Below are positions 1-8,715 of a stretch of 64,000 nt of DNA, piece after piece. Source of the stretch: Kitasatospora griseola. GTDB taxonomy: Bacteria > Actinomycetota > Actinomycetes > Streptomycetales > Streptomycetaceae. The number at the start of each line of letters is the position of its first letter. Position 1 is the stretch's first letter. The notes under the pieces were generated by a model, which was given only the letters and a program-made list of their open reading frames with translations, was not told where the DNA came from and did no database searches. Where the stretch lies: positions 194,885 to 258,884 of the forward strand of contig NZ_BMRI01000002.1 in the NCBI RefSeq assembly GCF_014648555.1, given 5' to 3'. A program made the translations under genes and the position numbers.

Positions 1-69
1 GAGCAGGACCTGCTCGCCCCGACGGACGTCCCCGGCGCGACCCTGCCTTCGGCGGAACTCGACGGCTGA
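1..69 (+). CDS. C-terminal end of an unidentified protein (partial)
   Basis: The first reading frame is open from the window edge and stops with TGA at 67-69, giving a tail that ends ATLPSAELDG. Codon third positions are almost all G or C, as in real genes here. It is too short to assign to a family. The hairpin at 206-239 lies about 140 bases downstream and may end its transcript. Confidence 0.55.
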   Translation, partial: EQDLLAPTDVPGATLPSAELDG

Positions 70-205
70 CCTGCCCCGGGAGCGCGCGGGAAGACCCCGT
101 ACGAACCCGGGCGGGCGCGAACGCAGGTGAGCACGAGAACAGGGGCGCGGGGGTGGACCCCCTACACCCTTGGCAAGTGGTGAGAGTGCCTGATCGGAAC
201 AGAAA

Positions 206-239
206 GAAGCCCCGCCCGGATCAGACCGGACGGGGCTTC
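206..239 (+). terminator. Intrinsic hairpin terminator
   Basis: GAAGCCCCGCCCGG at 206-219 pairs with CCGGACGGGGCTTC at 226-239, with one mismatch and a 6-nt loop. It is preceded by an A-rich stretch (GAACAGAAA), so it may work in both directions. It fits termination of the gene that ends at base 69. Confidence 0.75.
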
Positions 240-601
240 ATGGCGCTTCGGCTGCCCTGCGGCACCGGACGCACGCCGGAGCCAGCCGGGGCCACGTCTC
301 ACATTCGCGGTTTTGGTGGTCGTGGCGGTGGAACGGGTCACGGCTGCACGGGGCCCCGTCGGCCATTCCCGGGCGGGGTGCGCCGCATATCGGCTTGCGG
401 GTGGTGGGCGAAGGTGTTCACGGAACTTCGGCGGCGGAAGCTGGTCCGGACCGAGTTCGGCATGGGTAGCTTCATGACAGACCAGGACGAGCGGGGCTGA
501 CGACCCGGCCCCGTCCGCTACTGCTCATGCGGACGGGACTGGTCAGAGGCGCGGGTAGGCATGGACCGGTACTGCTTTCACTTGCATGCCAAGTGAATTC
601 G
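240..601. other. Stretch with no supportable gene
   Basis: About 360 bases after the terminator. A 115-aa plus-strand frame (153-500) runs straight through the terminator stem, has no Shine-Dalgarno sequence and has a random-looking composition, so I do not call it. A weak inverted CACTTG/CAAGTG pair lies near 580-594. No gene or clear promoter is seen. Confidence 0.5.
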
Positions 602-790
602 CTAACGGCCGCGCCCCGGCCTGTGGCCCTGTCCGGCGGGCTTCGGGAACAGTGCCGCACGAATGGCATCCGCGACGTCCGCCGGATCAGTGGTAGCCAG
701 GTGTCGAACTGTCTGCGCCAGCACGTCTGTCAGCGGTTTGGCACCTGCGGCGGACCGGTGCAGGCAGGCTGTTCGACACCTACGCTGCAA
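602..790 (-). pseudogene. Relic: C-terminal fragment of a minus-strand gene
   Basis: On the minus strand the frame ending at 602 reads as a natural helical C-terminus with segments TDVLAQTVRHLATTDPAD and VADAIRAALFPKPAGQ, mostly using G/C-ending codons. Upstream of about base 790 the frame turns into antisense of the Nudix gene and no start or ribosome-binding site precedes the fragment. It therefore looks like the 3' remnant of a truncated gene. The family is not recognised. Chance coding-like sequence is the alternative. Confidence 0.35.
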
Positions 791-841
791 GCTTCGATGC
801 AGTGTGGAACGCGGCCCTGCCGGTTGAGGAGAACTGATCAC

Positions 842-1312
842 GTGGTACGCACCGAGTTCTACGACGATCCCGACGCGCCGGAGCCGAACCGCCTGGTGGT
901 GGCGGCGTCCGCAGTGGTGACCGATGGTGAAGGGCGCATCCTGCTTCAGCGGCGTACCGACAACGGCCTGTACGCACTGCCGGGCGGCACGATGGATCTC
1001 GGCGAGTCGCTTCCGGGGGCGGCCGTCCGGGAAGTCCGCGAGGAGACCGGCCTTGACGTGGAGATCACCGGACTCGTCGGAACGTACACCGACCCACGAC
1101 ACGTGATCTCCTACTCGGACGGTGAGGTACGACAGCAGTTCAATGTCTGTTTCACCGCGCGCATCACGGGCGGGACACTCCGGATCTCCGATGAGTCGAC
1201 CGATCTCCGGTTCGTGGCACCCGAAGACATCGGAGACCTACCGATGCACCACACCCAGCAACTCCGGCTCCACCACTTCCTGGAGAATCGAGCAACCCCT
1301 TATCTCGGCTGA
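842..1312 (+). CDS. Nudix hydrolase
   Basis: Small 156-aa enzyme expected to hydrolyse a nucleoside diphosphate linked to another group, in the cytoplasm. The Nudix box GX5EX7REUXEEXGU is complete: G48, E54, R62-E63, E66-E67, G69-L70 (REVREETGL). The substrate cannot be read from sequence. The GTG start at 842 is chosen because GAGGAGA at 826-832 sits at good spacing. The longer open frame back to 527 runs through non-coding-looking DNA. The gene is flanked by terminators and by two apparent gene relics, suggesting a reshuffled accessory site. Its own hairpin terminator follows at 1327. Confidence 0.9.
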   Translation: MVRTEFYDDPDAPEPNRLVVAASAVVTDGEGRILLQRRTDNGLYALPGGTMDLGESLPGAAVREVREETGLDVEITGLVGTYTDPRHVISYSDGEVRQQFNVCFTARITGGTLRISDESTDLRFVAPEDIGDLPMHHTQQLRLHHFLENRATPYLG

Positions 1313-1326
1313 CGGAAGCCAAACAA

Positions 1327-1377
1327 CAAAGGCCCCACCCCGGCCACCCGAAGAGGGAGGAAGGGGCGGGGCCTTTG
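1327..1377. terminator. Bidirectional hairpin terminator after the Nudix gene
   Basis: CAAAGGCCCCACCCC at 1327-1341 pairs with GGGGCGGGGCCTTTG at 1363-1377, a near-perfect 15-bp stem with a 21-nt loop. It can end the plus-strand Nudix transcript, and transcripts from the minus-strand relic that stops at 1392. Confidence 0.8.
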
Positions 1378-1391
1378 TGGTTTCACGGGGT

Positions 1392-1540
1392 TCAGCCGTT
1401 GAGTACGTTCATCAGGCGGGCGGCGGCCTTGCCATCCGTCGTGGGGAGCGAACGGTTCCGGGCAGGGCGGGCGGTGGTGGTGGTCGACGTGGGCGCGAAC
1501 CCCTCAGAGATGCGAGGTCGGCCCGCTCCGAGTAGGCGTT
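1392..1540 (-). pseudogene. Relic: C-terminal fragment of a minus-strand gene
   Basis: The minus-strand frame that stops at 1392 ends with a credible C-terminus (segments SLPTTDGKAAARLMNVLNG and GFAPTSTTTTARPARN) and strongly G/C-ending codons. It stops 15 bases from the hairpin at 1327-1377, as a real gene end would. Further upstream the frame is antisense to the acyltransferase gene and no start is visible. I read it as a 3' gene remnant of unknown family, with chance as the alternative. Confidence 0.3.
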
Positions 1541-1694
1541 GCAAGACCTTCGCGCCTACTGGGAAGTGCGCGGAACGGAAGGCACTCAACCGCAAGATCG
1601 CGACGCGGGCAATGACTTGCCATTGATCGCGACCTTGCGGACAGATTGGGGCTTGTCGCTCAGTTCCCCCCGCCCTGTTGGGCAGCCCCGGATA

Positions 1695-3035
1695 ATGGGA
1701 GATACAGGCCAGAAACTCCCGATCCGACACCTCATGCCCCTCCGCTCCCCCGACCGCAACCACTACGCAGATCTCCTGCGGGTGGCCGCGATCTGCGCCG
1801 TCGTTCTGGGTCACTGGCTGCTGACCGACGTGACCTACCGCAACGGGCGGGTCTCGGGGCAGGACGCCCTGGATGTCGTCGGCTGGGGGCGTTGGGTCAC
1901 CCTGCTGTTCCAGGTGATGCCGGTGGTCTTCCTGGTCGGCGGGTACGCCAATGCCGTCTCGTGGACGGGGCATCGGGACCGCGGCGAGGGATGGGCGGGC
2001 TGGGTGCGGCGCCGCACCTTGCGGCTGCTGTGGCCGACCGCAGTGTACGTCGGCACGGTCGCCCTGGCCGCCGCCGCGGCCTGGGCGCTCGGCGCGGACC
2101 CGGTTGAACTCGCGCAGGCCGGTTGGTACTTGGCGCTGCACCTGTGGTTCCTGCCGGTCTACCTGCTGCTGATCGCACTGACTCCCGCGCTGCATGCCGC
2201 GCACGCCCGCTGGGGGTTCGCCGTGCCCGCCGCGATGGCGACCTGCGCGGCCCTGGTGGACGTCGCGGTCCTGGGTCCGCGGCTGCCGCTGGTCGGGTTC
2301 GCCAATTACCTGCTGGTCTGGGGCGCCATGCACCAGTGGGGGTTCGCCTGGCACGACGGCAGCCTCACCCGGGGGCGGCGCCCGCTCGGGCTCGCGCTCG
2401 CGGGGGCGCTCCTGCTCGTGGGTCTGCTGACCTGGGGCCCGTTCCCGGTGGACATGATCGGGGCGGGTCTGCACGCCGGCAACACCACTCCCCCGTCGAT
2501 CGCCCTGCTCGCCTTCGCCGCCGCCCAGTGCGGCCTGCTGCTGGCGGCCGAGCCCGCCGGGCGTCGCCTGCTCGCCCCCGCCGCCACTCGACGGGACCGC
2601 CTCGCCGGCCTCAACCGGGCCGCGATGACGGTCTACCTGTGGCACCCCGTCCCGGTGCTCCTGGTCGCCGTCACCCTCTACCAGGTGGGGCTCGCTCCGC
2701 AGCCGTCCGTCGGTTCCTGGCAGTGGTTCGCGCTCAGGCCGGCCTGGTTCGCCGTCCTGACCGCACTCCTCGTCGCCCTGGTCGGCGCCCTGCAACGGGT
2801 GCAGCGCCCGCTGCTCACCCTGACCGCACGATCGACACCGGGCACGAACCGGTCCCCCGCCCTTCTGCTCGGCGGCCTCGCCGTCGCCCTCCCCGCCCTC
2901 GCCCGGCTGGCCGTCAACGGTTTCGCCCCGGCCGGGCGCCCGGCCGCCCTCGCGCTCGCCGCCTTCGCCTGCGGCTTCGCCCTGGTGCTTCGCTCGGGCC
3001 GTCGTGCAACGGCTCCGCCCCACCGCCGGTGGTGA
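1695..3035 (+). CDS. Acyltransferase 3 family integral membrane protein
   Basis: 446-aa polytopic membrane protein of the acyltransferase-3 type, which moves acyl groups onto exported carbohydrates or lipids. The N-terminus has the family layout: a charged segment (RSPDRNHYADLLRVAAI) followed by a hydrophobic helix with VVLGHWLL, whose His is the usual candidate catalytic residue. About ten hydrophobic segments follow, with YLWHPVPVL near residue 320 matching the later membrane block. The ATG at 1695 is the likelier start. ATG 1734 is the alternative. Neither has a good Shine-Dalgarno, and a GATAAT sequence overlaps 1691-1696. The acceptor is unknown and it stands alone. Confidence 0.8.
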   Translation: MGDTGQKLPIRHLMPLRSPDRNHYADLLRVAAICAVVLGHWLLTDVTYRNGRVSGQDALDVVGWGRWVTLLFQVMPVVFLVGGYANAVSWTGHRDRGEGWAGWVRRRTLRLLWPTAVYVGTVALAAAAAWALGADPVELAQAGWYLALHLWFLPVYLLLIALTPALHAAHARWGFAVPAAMATCAALVDVAVLGPRLPLVGFANYLLVWGAMHQWGFAWHDGSLTRGRRPLGLALAGALLLVGLLTWGPFPVDMIGAGLHAGNTTPPSIALLAFAAAQCGLLLAAEPAGRRLLAPAATRRDRLAGLNRAAMTVYLWHPVPVLLVAVTLYQVGLAPQPSVGSWQWFALRPAWFAVLTALLVALVGALQRVQRPLLTLTARSTPGTNRSPALLLGGLAVALPALARLAVNGFAPAGRPAALALAAFACGFALVLRSGRRATAPPHRRW

Positions 3036-3093
3036 GCGCGGTGGGGCGGGGGCGGCATCCGGGGGAGGGAAGCGTCAGATCGGGCTCTCGAAC

Positions 3094-3498
3094 TCAGAAG
3101 TGCAGGTCGGGGCTGGTCTGGTAGGTGTAGCCGGTGCCGGGCTGCCAGTAGAAGCGGGCCTCGGCCTTGTAGTCGTGGCCGTAGGTCGGGTTGGCGAGGG
3201 CCCAGGTGAAGGTGTACTGGCCCGAGTGGCACGGGAAGGAGGTGGAGATGGCCTGGGTGTTGGTGGTGTAGTCCCAGATGATGATCTGCTCGGTGCAGTT
3301 GTTGCTGGCGAAGTTGGTGGTGACCGAGGTGTTGATCTGGGTCCACCCGTCACTGATGCAGACCTGCTGGTATCCCGGCCCCGCGCAACCGCCACCGACC
3401 GACGCCGAGGCTGATCCGGCGCCCGTCAGTGCGATGCCGCCGGCCGTCGCCATCGTCGCCAGGGCCAGCGTGGCCTTCCGAAGTCCCTTGATGTGCAT
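3094..3498 (-). CDS. Small secreted protein of unknown function
   Basis: 134-aa protein with a clear Sec signal peptide: MHIKGLRKATLALATMA, a hydrophobic core and a cleavage region near SASAS around residue 33. The mature part is about 100 aa, rich in Thr, Tyr and Trp, with four Cys that could form two disulfides (one pair close to the new N-terminus, one in FASNNC, one in SFPCHSG). No family is recognised. It could be a small beta-sandwich. The ATG at 3498 has GAGGGG upstream. It converges with the acyltransferase gene and lies downstream of the SARP gene on the same strand. Confidence 0.75.
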   Translation of the reverse strand: MHIKGLRKATLALATMATAGGIALTGAGSASASVGGGCAGPGYQQVCISDGWTQINTSVTTNFASNNCTEQIIIWDYTTNTQAISTSFPCHSGQYTFTWALANPTYGHDYKAEARFYWQPGTGYTYQTSPDLHF

Positions 3499-3608
3499 GG
3501 TCGTTCCCCTCTGTCGGACGGCCCGGCCGGGGTGCCGGGCACGTGGGAGAGGTTCGTCGACCGCGATGGACATCCGATGAGCATGGGCATGCCGAGACGG
3601 GGGCGGTC

Positions 3609-6503
3609 TCAGGACAGGCCGCGAAGCAGTTCTTCGACCTCCGCCGCGTCGCCGGCCAGCTCCAGCTGCCGGTAGTGGCCCAGCGCCTGCTGGAGGCAGA
3701 CCCGGGCCCGGTCGAAGTGGCCCAGCCGGGTCAGCGCCTCCCCGAGGGCCCGCAGCAGCCCGCCCTCCAGCAGGCCGCCGACCTGGCGGGCCTTCGGCAG
3801 CGCTTCCTCGGCTGCCCGGACGGTGGCCCGGTCACGGCCGGCCGACAAGTGGATGCGGGCGATCAGGCTGCCGGTGGCCGCCTCGAAGGCCAGCATGCCG
3901 AAGGAACGGAACCGCTCCACCACGTGCTCGGCCTGCTCCAGCGCGGGGCCGAGGTCGCCGCACAGGTGCAGCACCCTGGCCAGGTAGTACCGGCCGATGG
4001 ACTCCGGGATCGACACCTGGCGGCCCGTCAGTTCGACGCACCGCTCGGCGGCGGCGCGGGCCTGCTCCAGGCGCCCGCAGTGGGCGTGGTTGAAGGCCAG
4101 TTCGCCGAGGACGAGCCCTTCGGCGCTCTCGTCCCCCTGGCGGCGGAAGAGTTCCGCCGCCTCCTCCAGGCAGCCGACGGCCTGCTCGAAGTCCCGCAGC
4201 GCGCGGGCGTTCGCGCCGAGCAGTTTCAGGGTGTCGGCCCGCAGCGTGAGCCGGTCCGGGCCGTCGCACAGTGCCAGGCAGCCGCGCAGTTCCTCGCCCG
4301 CCTCCGCGTAGGAGTTGGCGTGCCAGAGCATGCCGCCGCGCACCGAGCGGGCCAGTGCCTCGGCGTCCCGCTCGCCGCGGGCCTTGGCCGCGGCGGCGAC
4401 CTGCCCGGCCAGGTCGGCGACGGTCGTCACGTAGCCGCGGCCGAACAGGATCGAGCTCATCTTGTCCAGCAGGTCGACCGTCCGGGCCAGTGACAACCCG
4501 TCGTCCCGGCAGGCCCGTTGGATCACCGCGCGGTGCAGCGCGGTCCGCTCCCGCAGCCAGGCGGTGGCCTCCTCGATGCTGGAGAAGCCGTGACCGTCCG
4601 GGTCGCGGTGCGCCGCGTTCTCGGCCTCGCGGGCAGCCGCAGCGCAGAAGTCCAACAGCCGGGCGAACGCGGCGGTCACCGACGCGGGGGCGTCCTGTTC
4701 GGCGCCGCGCTGCCGGGCGAACACCTTCAGCAGGTCGTGGAAACCGTACCGGTCGGCGGCGGGCGACTGCAGCAGGTTGAGGTCGACCAGCGTCTCCAGC
4801 AGGTCGCGGGTCTGCTCGGGGCCGCGGTCGAGCAGGGCGGCGGCGTCCGCGGGGCCGAGCTCGGGGGCGTCGGGCAGGGCGAGCAGCCGCAGGGCGCGGG
4901 CCTGCTCCTCGGTGAGCCGGGCGTAGGAGAGGGCGAGGACGGGCTCCACCGCGGCCTGCTCGTGGGCGAGTTCGCCGAGGCGGGTGCGTTCGTCGGCGAG
5001 GCTGGCGGCCAGGTCGGCGAGCGACTGCCCGGGGTCGGCGGCCAGCCGGGAGCCCGCCACTCGCACGGCCAGCGGCAGCCGGCCGCAGGCGGTGACGATC
5101 GCGGCCGCCGCCCCGGGTTCGGCGTCGGTCCGGGCCCGGCCGACGACGGCGGCGAGCAGGTCGAGCGCCTCGTCGTCTGCCATCGCGTCGAGCGGCAGGT
5201 GGCGGGCGCCCGGCAGGGTGCTGAGCCAGGCGCGGCTGGTGACCAGCACCGCGCAGGTCCGGGAGCCCGGCAGCAGCGGGGCGACCTGTTCGGGGCCGGC
5301 CGCGTTGTCCAGCAGGATCAGCAGCCGGCGGCCCGTCACCGTGGTGCGGTAGAGCGCGGCGCGCTCCGCGAGGTCGGCGGGGATGTCGCGGTCGGCCACG
5401 CCCAGCGCGGTGAGGAAGGCGGCGAGCGCCTCGGCCGGGTCGAGCGGGACGGCCTGCGCGCCGCGCAGGTCGACGTGCAGCCGGCCGTCGGGGAAGTGCC
5501 CGCGCAGGGCGTGTCCGACGTGCACGGCCAGGCTGGTCTTGCCGACGCCGCCGAGGCCGTTGATCGCCGAGATGACGACGGCGCCCGGGTCCGGGTGGGA
5601 GAGTGCCTCGGTCAGCCGGGCGACGTCGGCCCGACGGCCGGTGAAGTCCGGGAGCCCTGCGGGCAGTTGCTCGGGAACGGCGGTGGGCGCCGGGCCGGTG
5701 GGCCGCCGGTCGGCGACGGGCCGGGCGGCGGTGGCGAGGGACGGGTCGGCGCGGCGGATCCGCCGGTCCAGGGCGTCGAGTTCCGCGCAGGTCAGGCCCT
5801 CGGCGAGGTAGAACCGCCGGGCGTCCTCGTACACCGCCCGGGCCTCCTCGGGCCGGTCGGACAGGTGGTACTCCAGCATCAGCAGGGCGCGGAACCGCTC
5901 CCGGTAGGGGTGCGCGAAGACCGCCTGGTCGAGCTCGACCAGGCAGGACGGGCCGCTGCCGAGTTCGACGTCCAGGCCGAGCCTGGTCTCCAGCGCGTCC
6001 AGCCGGCGCTCCGTCAGGTGCCGCCGCAGCTCGGCGGCGTGCGGGCCGGGCAGGCCGGCCAGCGGCTCGCCCCGGTGCAGGTCCAGCGCCCGGGCCAGCA
6101 GGTCGCGCGCGCCGGTGCGTTCACCGGCGGCGAGGGCCTCGCCGGCGCGGGCGACCAGCCGGTCGAAGGCGACGGCGTCGACCGCCTCGGCGGGCACGTC
6201 GAGGCGGTAGCCGCCGTCGACGGTGACCAGCAGGTGCCCGGCGGCGTGGTTCCTGAGCTCCCTGCGCACCCGGTAGGCGTGGGTGGCGAGGGCGGACCTG
6301 GGGTTGCCCGGCGGGTTGTCCTCGTCGAAGACCCCGCTCCCGAGCCGTTCGACGGTCAGCGCCCGCCCGGGAGCGGCGAGCAGCATGGCGAGGAACGCCT
6401 GCTGCTGGCGGCGGCCGAGCTCCAGCCGCTGTTCGCCCGCCCACCCGGCGAGCGGGCCGAGGAGTCGGAAGCGCAGGCCCTGCGGGGCGGCGGCTGTCTC
6501 CAT
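3609..6503 (-). CDS. AfsR-like SARP transcriptional regulator (BTAD, NB-ARC, TPR)
   Basis: 964-aa regulator of the AfsR/SARP group. Residues about 10-95 form the OmpR-like winged-helix DNA-binding domain (RLLGPLAGWAGEQRLELG, then QQQAFLAMLLA). Residues 100-250 form the bacterial transcriptional activation domain, ending LAEGLTCAELDAL. An NB-ARC ATPase follows with P-loop GLGGVGKTSLA (Lys about 322), a Walker B-like LLILLDNA and GLPL-type GRLPLAV. The remainder is TPR-like helical pairs. Such proteins turn on secondary-metabolite or morphology genes through direct repeats near promoters. The target is not evident: the gene sits beside secreted-protein genes, not a cluster it obviously controls. 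It is normal full length for the family. Confidence 0.9.
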   Translation of the reverse strand: METAAAPQGLRFRLLGPLAGWAGEQRLELGRRQQQAFLAMLLAAPGRALTVERLGSGVFDEDNPPGNPRSALATHAYRVRRELRNHAAGHLLVTVDGGYRLDVPAEAVDAVAFDRLVARAGEALAAGERTGARDLLARALDLHRGEPLAGLPGPHAAELRRHLTERRLDALETRLGLDVELGSGPSCLVELDQAVFAHPYRERFRALLMLEYHLSDRPEEARAVYEDARRFYLAEGLTCAELDALDRRIRRADPSLATAARPVADRRPTGPAPTAVPEQLPAGLPDFTGRRADVARLTEALSHPDPGAVVISAINGLGGVGKTSLAVHVGHALRGHFPDGRLHVDLRGAQAVPLDPAEALAAFLTALGVADRDIPADLAERAALYRTTVTGRRLLILLDNAAGPEQVAPLLPGSRTCAVLVTSRAWLSTLPGARHLPLDAMADDEALDLLAAVVGRARTDAEPGAAAAIVTACGRLPLAVRVAGSRLAADPGQSLADLAASLADERTRLGELAHEQAAVEPVLALSYARLTEEQARALRLLALPDAPELGPADAAALLDRGPEQTRDLLETLVDLNLLQSPAADRYGFHDLLKVFARQRGAEQDAPASVTAAFARLLDFCAAAAREAENAAHRDPDGHGFSSIEEATAWLRERTALHRAVIQRACRDDGLSLARTVDLLDKMSSILFGRGYVTTVADLAGQVAAAAKARGERDAEALARSVRGGMLWHANSYAEAGEELRGCLALCDGPDRLTLRADTLKLLGANARALRDFEQAVGCLEEAAELFRRQGDESAEGLVLGELAFNHAHCGRLEQARAAAERCVELTGRQVSIPESIGRYYLARVLHLCGDLGPALEQAEHVVERFRSFGMLAFEAATGSLIARIHLSAGRDRATVRAAEEALPKARQVGGLLEGGLLRALGEALTRLGHFDRARVCLQQALGHYRQLELAGDAAEVEELLRGLS

Positions 6504-6527
6504 GTCAGGTCTCCCTGGGTTCGTTGC

Positions 6528-6589
6528 CCCCGGGCCGCCGGACGGAGCCGGACGCGGCCGCGCCCCGTGAGGTCGGGGGCGGCCCGGGG
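6528..6589 (-). terminator. Long-loop inverted repeat between lectin and SARP genes
   Basis: CCCCGGGCCGCC at 6528-6539 pairs perfectly with GGCGGCCCGGGG at 6578-6589 across a 38-nt GC-rich loop. It lies in the 141-base gap between the lectin stop and the SARP start, both minus strand, so it may terminate or attenuate read-through. There is no U-tract. Confidence 0.4.
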
Positions 6590-6644
6590 TGGTGCGTGGT
6601 GCGGCGTGGTGCGACCGGCCGGTCGGGAAGGGCGCTGCCGGTGC

Positions 6645-7214
6645 TCAGCAGCCGGTCGGCGGCGGCAGCACGACGTAGGGGCTCTCGACCGAGCTGGGGC
6701 TGACGATGCCGCCGTGGGTCTGGCCGGGGACGTACGTGATGCCGGGCTGCCGCTCGAACAGGGTGCGGTTGCAGGTGTCGGTGATCAGCACGTCCGCGTT
6801 GCGCCAGAGCGTCACCCGCGCGTGCGGGTGCCCGGCGGTGCCGCTCTCCCAGCACAGGCCGCCGCCCGCGTCGAGGACGACCAGGTTGCCGTCGGTGCGG
6901 ATGACGGCCTTGGCGCCGCAGCCGACGGTACCGGTCGCCCAGGTCGGCTGCTGGCGGGAGAAGTCGTTGTCCGGCGCGTAGTAGGCGACGAGGTTGCCGT
7001 CGCTCTGCATGATGAGCCGCGCCGTGCCGAACTGGCCCTTGTTGTCGATGTGCGCGTCGGTGTTCGGCAGCTGTTCGCCGTCCCAGATGCTGACGGTCGC
7101 CCGGTCGTAGGCGGCGTGGGCGGTGCCCTGGGCGGTCAGCACGCTCGCTGCCGCCAGCGCCAGGGCGGCGAGCGCGACCGGGCCCCGGGTGGCTCGTACG
7201 GTGGTGCGGCTCAA
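6645..7214 (-). CDS. Secreted bulb-type (mannose-binding) lectin-like protein
   Basis: 189-aa exported protein. From a TTG at 7214, preceded by GAGAGGA, it begins SRTTVRATRGPVALAALALA and has an Ala-rich signal peptide ending near GTAHA. The mature protein carries the B-lectin signature LIMQSDGNLVAYY, close to QxDxNxVxY, and a second block AVIRTDGNLVVLDAGG, with Trp in between. These are the sugar-pocket strands of the beta-prism II fold. Ligand binding is inferred only. A longer frame reaches 7289 with GTG at 7243 as an alternative start, but neither has a better ribosome-binding site. It may be an extracellular carbohydrate-binding or antagonistic lectin. Confidence 0.75.
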   Translation of the reverse strand: MSRTTVRATRGPVALAALALAAASVLTAQGTAHAAYDRATVSIWDGEQLPNTDAHIDNKGQFGTARLIMQSDGNLVAYYAPDNDFSRQQPTWATGTVGCGAKAVIRTDGNLVVLDAGGGLCWESGTAGHPHARVTLWRNADVLITDTCNRTLFERQPGITYVPGQTHGGIVSPSSVESPYVVLPPPTGC

Positions 7215-7342
7215 CTTCTCGGTCCTCTCGATGGTGCTGTCCACGACGGGTGGCGAGGCCCGTGACCTGCGTCTCCGGGCGATGATCACGTCGCAGTCCG
7301 GATTCTGGGCGGCGCGGATTGACGCCCGATGAACGGTGGCGT

Positions 7343-8686
7343 TTACGCCTCGTCGGACGGCCCCGCCGTGGGGAGCACGGGCCCGGGGCGCGCAGCCGCG
7401 GGGGGCGCGGCCGCGGGGCGCGCGGCCGCGGGGAGCACCGCGGAGATCGGCCAGGCGGGGCGGCGCACCAGCCGGTCGGCGGCGTCCCGCAGCGCGCGGG
7501 GCAGGTGGCCGCAGGCGGCGGCCAGCGCCCGGGCGGCCTCCGGTTCGCGGTCCGACCGGTCCCGGCCGAGCACCCGGCCGAGCAGTTCCAGCGCCTCCTC
7601 CGGGGTCAGCGGCCCGACCGGGACGGTGCTCGAACTCCCCTCCCCCGAATGGCCGTTGAGGACGACCAGGGCGGCGCTTCCGGGCCCGGCGGGCAGCAGC
7701 GGCCGGATGCCGTCGACGTCGGCGGCGCCGTCGAGCACGACCAGGATCCGGCGGTCGGCGAGCAGCCGGAGGTACAGGGCGCGGCGCTCGGCGGCGCCCG
7801 CCGGCACGGCCTGTTCCTCGACGCCCAGGGCGCGCAGGAACGGCGCCAGGAAGTCGGCGGCGGCCCGGTCGTCCACGCCGTGCAGGTCGGCGTACAGCTG
7901 CCCGTCGGGGTGGGCGGGGCCCGCGAGGTGGGCGGCGCGGACCGCCAGCGCGCTCTTCCCGGCGCCGGGCGGGCCGGTGACGGTGACGATCGGCGGCCCG
8001 GTCCGCTCCGGGGCGGCCAACAGCTCGGCGATCCGGGCGAGTTGACCGTCGCGCCCGGTGAAGTCGCCCGGGTCGGGCGGCAGTTGGAAGGGGCGCAGCA
8101 CCGGCCGGGCGGCGCCGGCCCTGAGCTCGACCGGCCCCGGCGCGTCGAGTTCGCGCAGTGCCTCCTCGCGCCGCCCGGCCAGCATCCGGCGTTCGTGCTC
8201 GGCGAACGGGCCGGGGACGCCGTCCAGCGCCGTCGGCCCGTGCCAGAGGCCGAGCGCGTCGGCCAGCAGCTCGCGGGCGCGCTGGGGCTGCCAGTTCAGG
8301 CGGGCGGTGGCGGCGTCGGCGAGCGCGGACAGGAAGACCGTCCGGTCGATGCGGGCCGGATCGACGTCCAGGCAGTACCCCTTGCCGACGTGCCGCAGGA
8401 CGCTCCCGTCGCCGCCCAGCGCGGTGCGCAGCCGGTACATGTTGCCCGGGAGCGCCCCGGCCCGGTCGGGCGCCTCGTCCCCCTCCTCGCCCCAGACCCC
8501 GTCGATGATCTCACTCACCGTCACCGGCCGTCCCGCGTGCGCGAGGAGCACGGCGAGCACCGCCCGGTCCCGGGCCCGGTTGATGCGCAGCTCCTGGCCC
8601 GCGCGCCGGGCCTTCAGGGGGCCGAGAGTGGTGAAGTGCAGCTCCAGCGCGTCCTCCCCGCGGTGATCATGTTGACGTTCCGTCAT
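7343..8686 (-). CDS. Shortened SARP-type regulator with NB-ARC-like ATPase
   Basis: 447-aa relative of AfsR. The winged-helix DNA-binding domain (LGPLKARRAGQELRINRAR onward) is intact over residues 10-100. The BTAD that should follow is cut short: it runs through EHERRMLAGRREEALRELD and then goes straight to PVLRPFQLPPDPGDFTGRD, omitting the second half. The ATPase has P-loop VTGPPGAGKSALAV and a LVVLDGAA Walker B-like segment. No TPR domain is present, and the protein ends in an Ala/Pro-rich low-complexity tail. ATG 8686 has GGGGAG upstream. It is transcribed away from the VOC gene. Whether it is functional, or a decaying copy of the upstream SARP type, is unclear. Confidence 0.8.
   Translation of the reverse strand: MTERQHDHRGEDALELHFTTLGPLKARRAGQELRINRARDRAVLAVLLAHAGRPVTVSEIIDGVWGEEGDEAPDRAGALPGNMYRLRTALGGDGSVLRHVGKGYCLDVDPARIDRTVFLSALADAATARLNWQPQRARELLADALGLWHGPTALDGVPGPFAEHERRMLAGRREEALRELDAPGPVELRAGAARPVLRPFQLPPDPGDFTGRDGQLARIAELLAAPERTGPPIVTVTGPPGAGKSALAVRAAHLAGPAHPDGQLYADLHGVDDRAAADFLAPFLRALGVEEQAVPAGAAERRALYLRLLADRRILVVLDGAADVDGIRPLLPAGPGSAALVVLNGHSGEGSSSTVPVGPLTPEEALELLGRVLGRDRSDREPEAARALAAACGHLPRALRDAADRLVRRPAWPISAVLPAAARPAAAPPAAARPGPVLPTAGPSDEA
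7384..7437. repeat. GC-only imperfect tandem repeat inside the short SARP gene
   Basis: Roughly four imperfect copies of a 14-15 base unit like GGGCGCGCGGCCGCG encode the Ala/Pro/Arg tail of the short SARP. Slippage in such DNA would readily change the tail length. Confidence 0.6.
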
Positions 8687-8715
8687 GTTATCGCTCCCCG
8701 TCCCGCCGATCCCCG

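Noticed and set aside
153-500. 115-aa plus-strand frame
   Set aside because: It reads through a strong hairpin terminator, has no ribosome-binding site and an unnatural composition.
1392-3023. 543-aa minus-strand frame opposite the acyltransferase
   Set aside because: It is the Gly/Gln/Arg-rich antisense image of a clear membrane protein gene; only its last 40-50 codons, outside the acyltransferase, look real.
3521-3540. 7-bp GC hairpin between the SARP and secreted-protein genes
   Set aside because: Too short and typical of GC-rich DNA to claim as a terminator.
4518-7265. 915-aa plus-strand frame opposite the SARP gene
   Set aside because: Antisense shadow of a GC-rich gene with no motifs; the minus strand encodes an obvious regulator.
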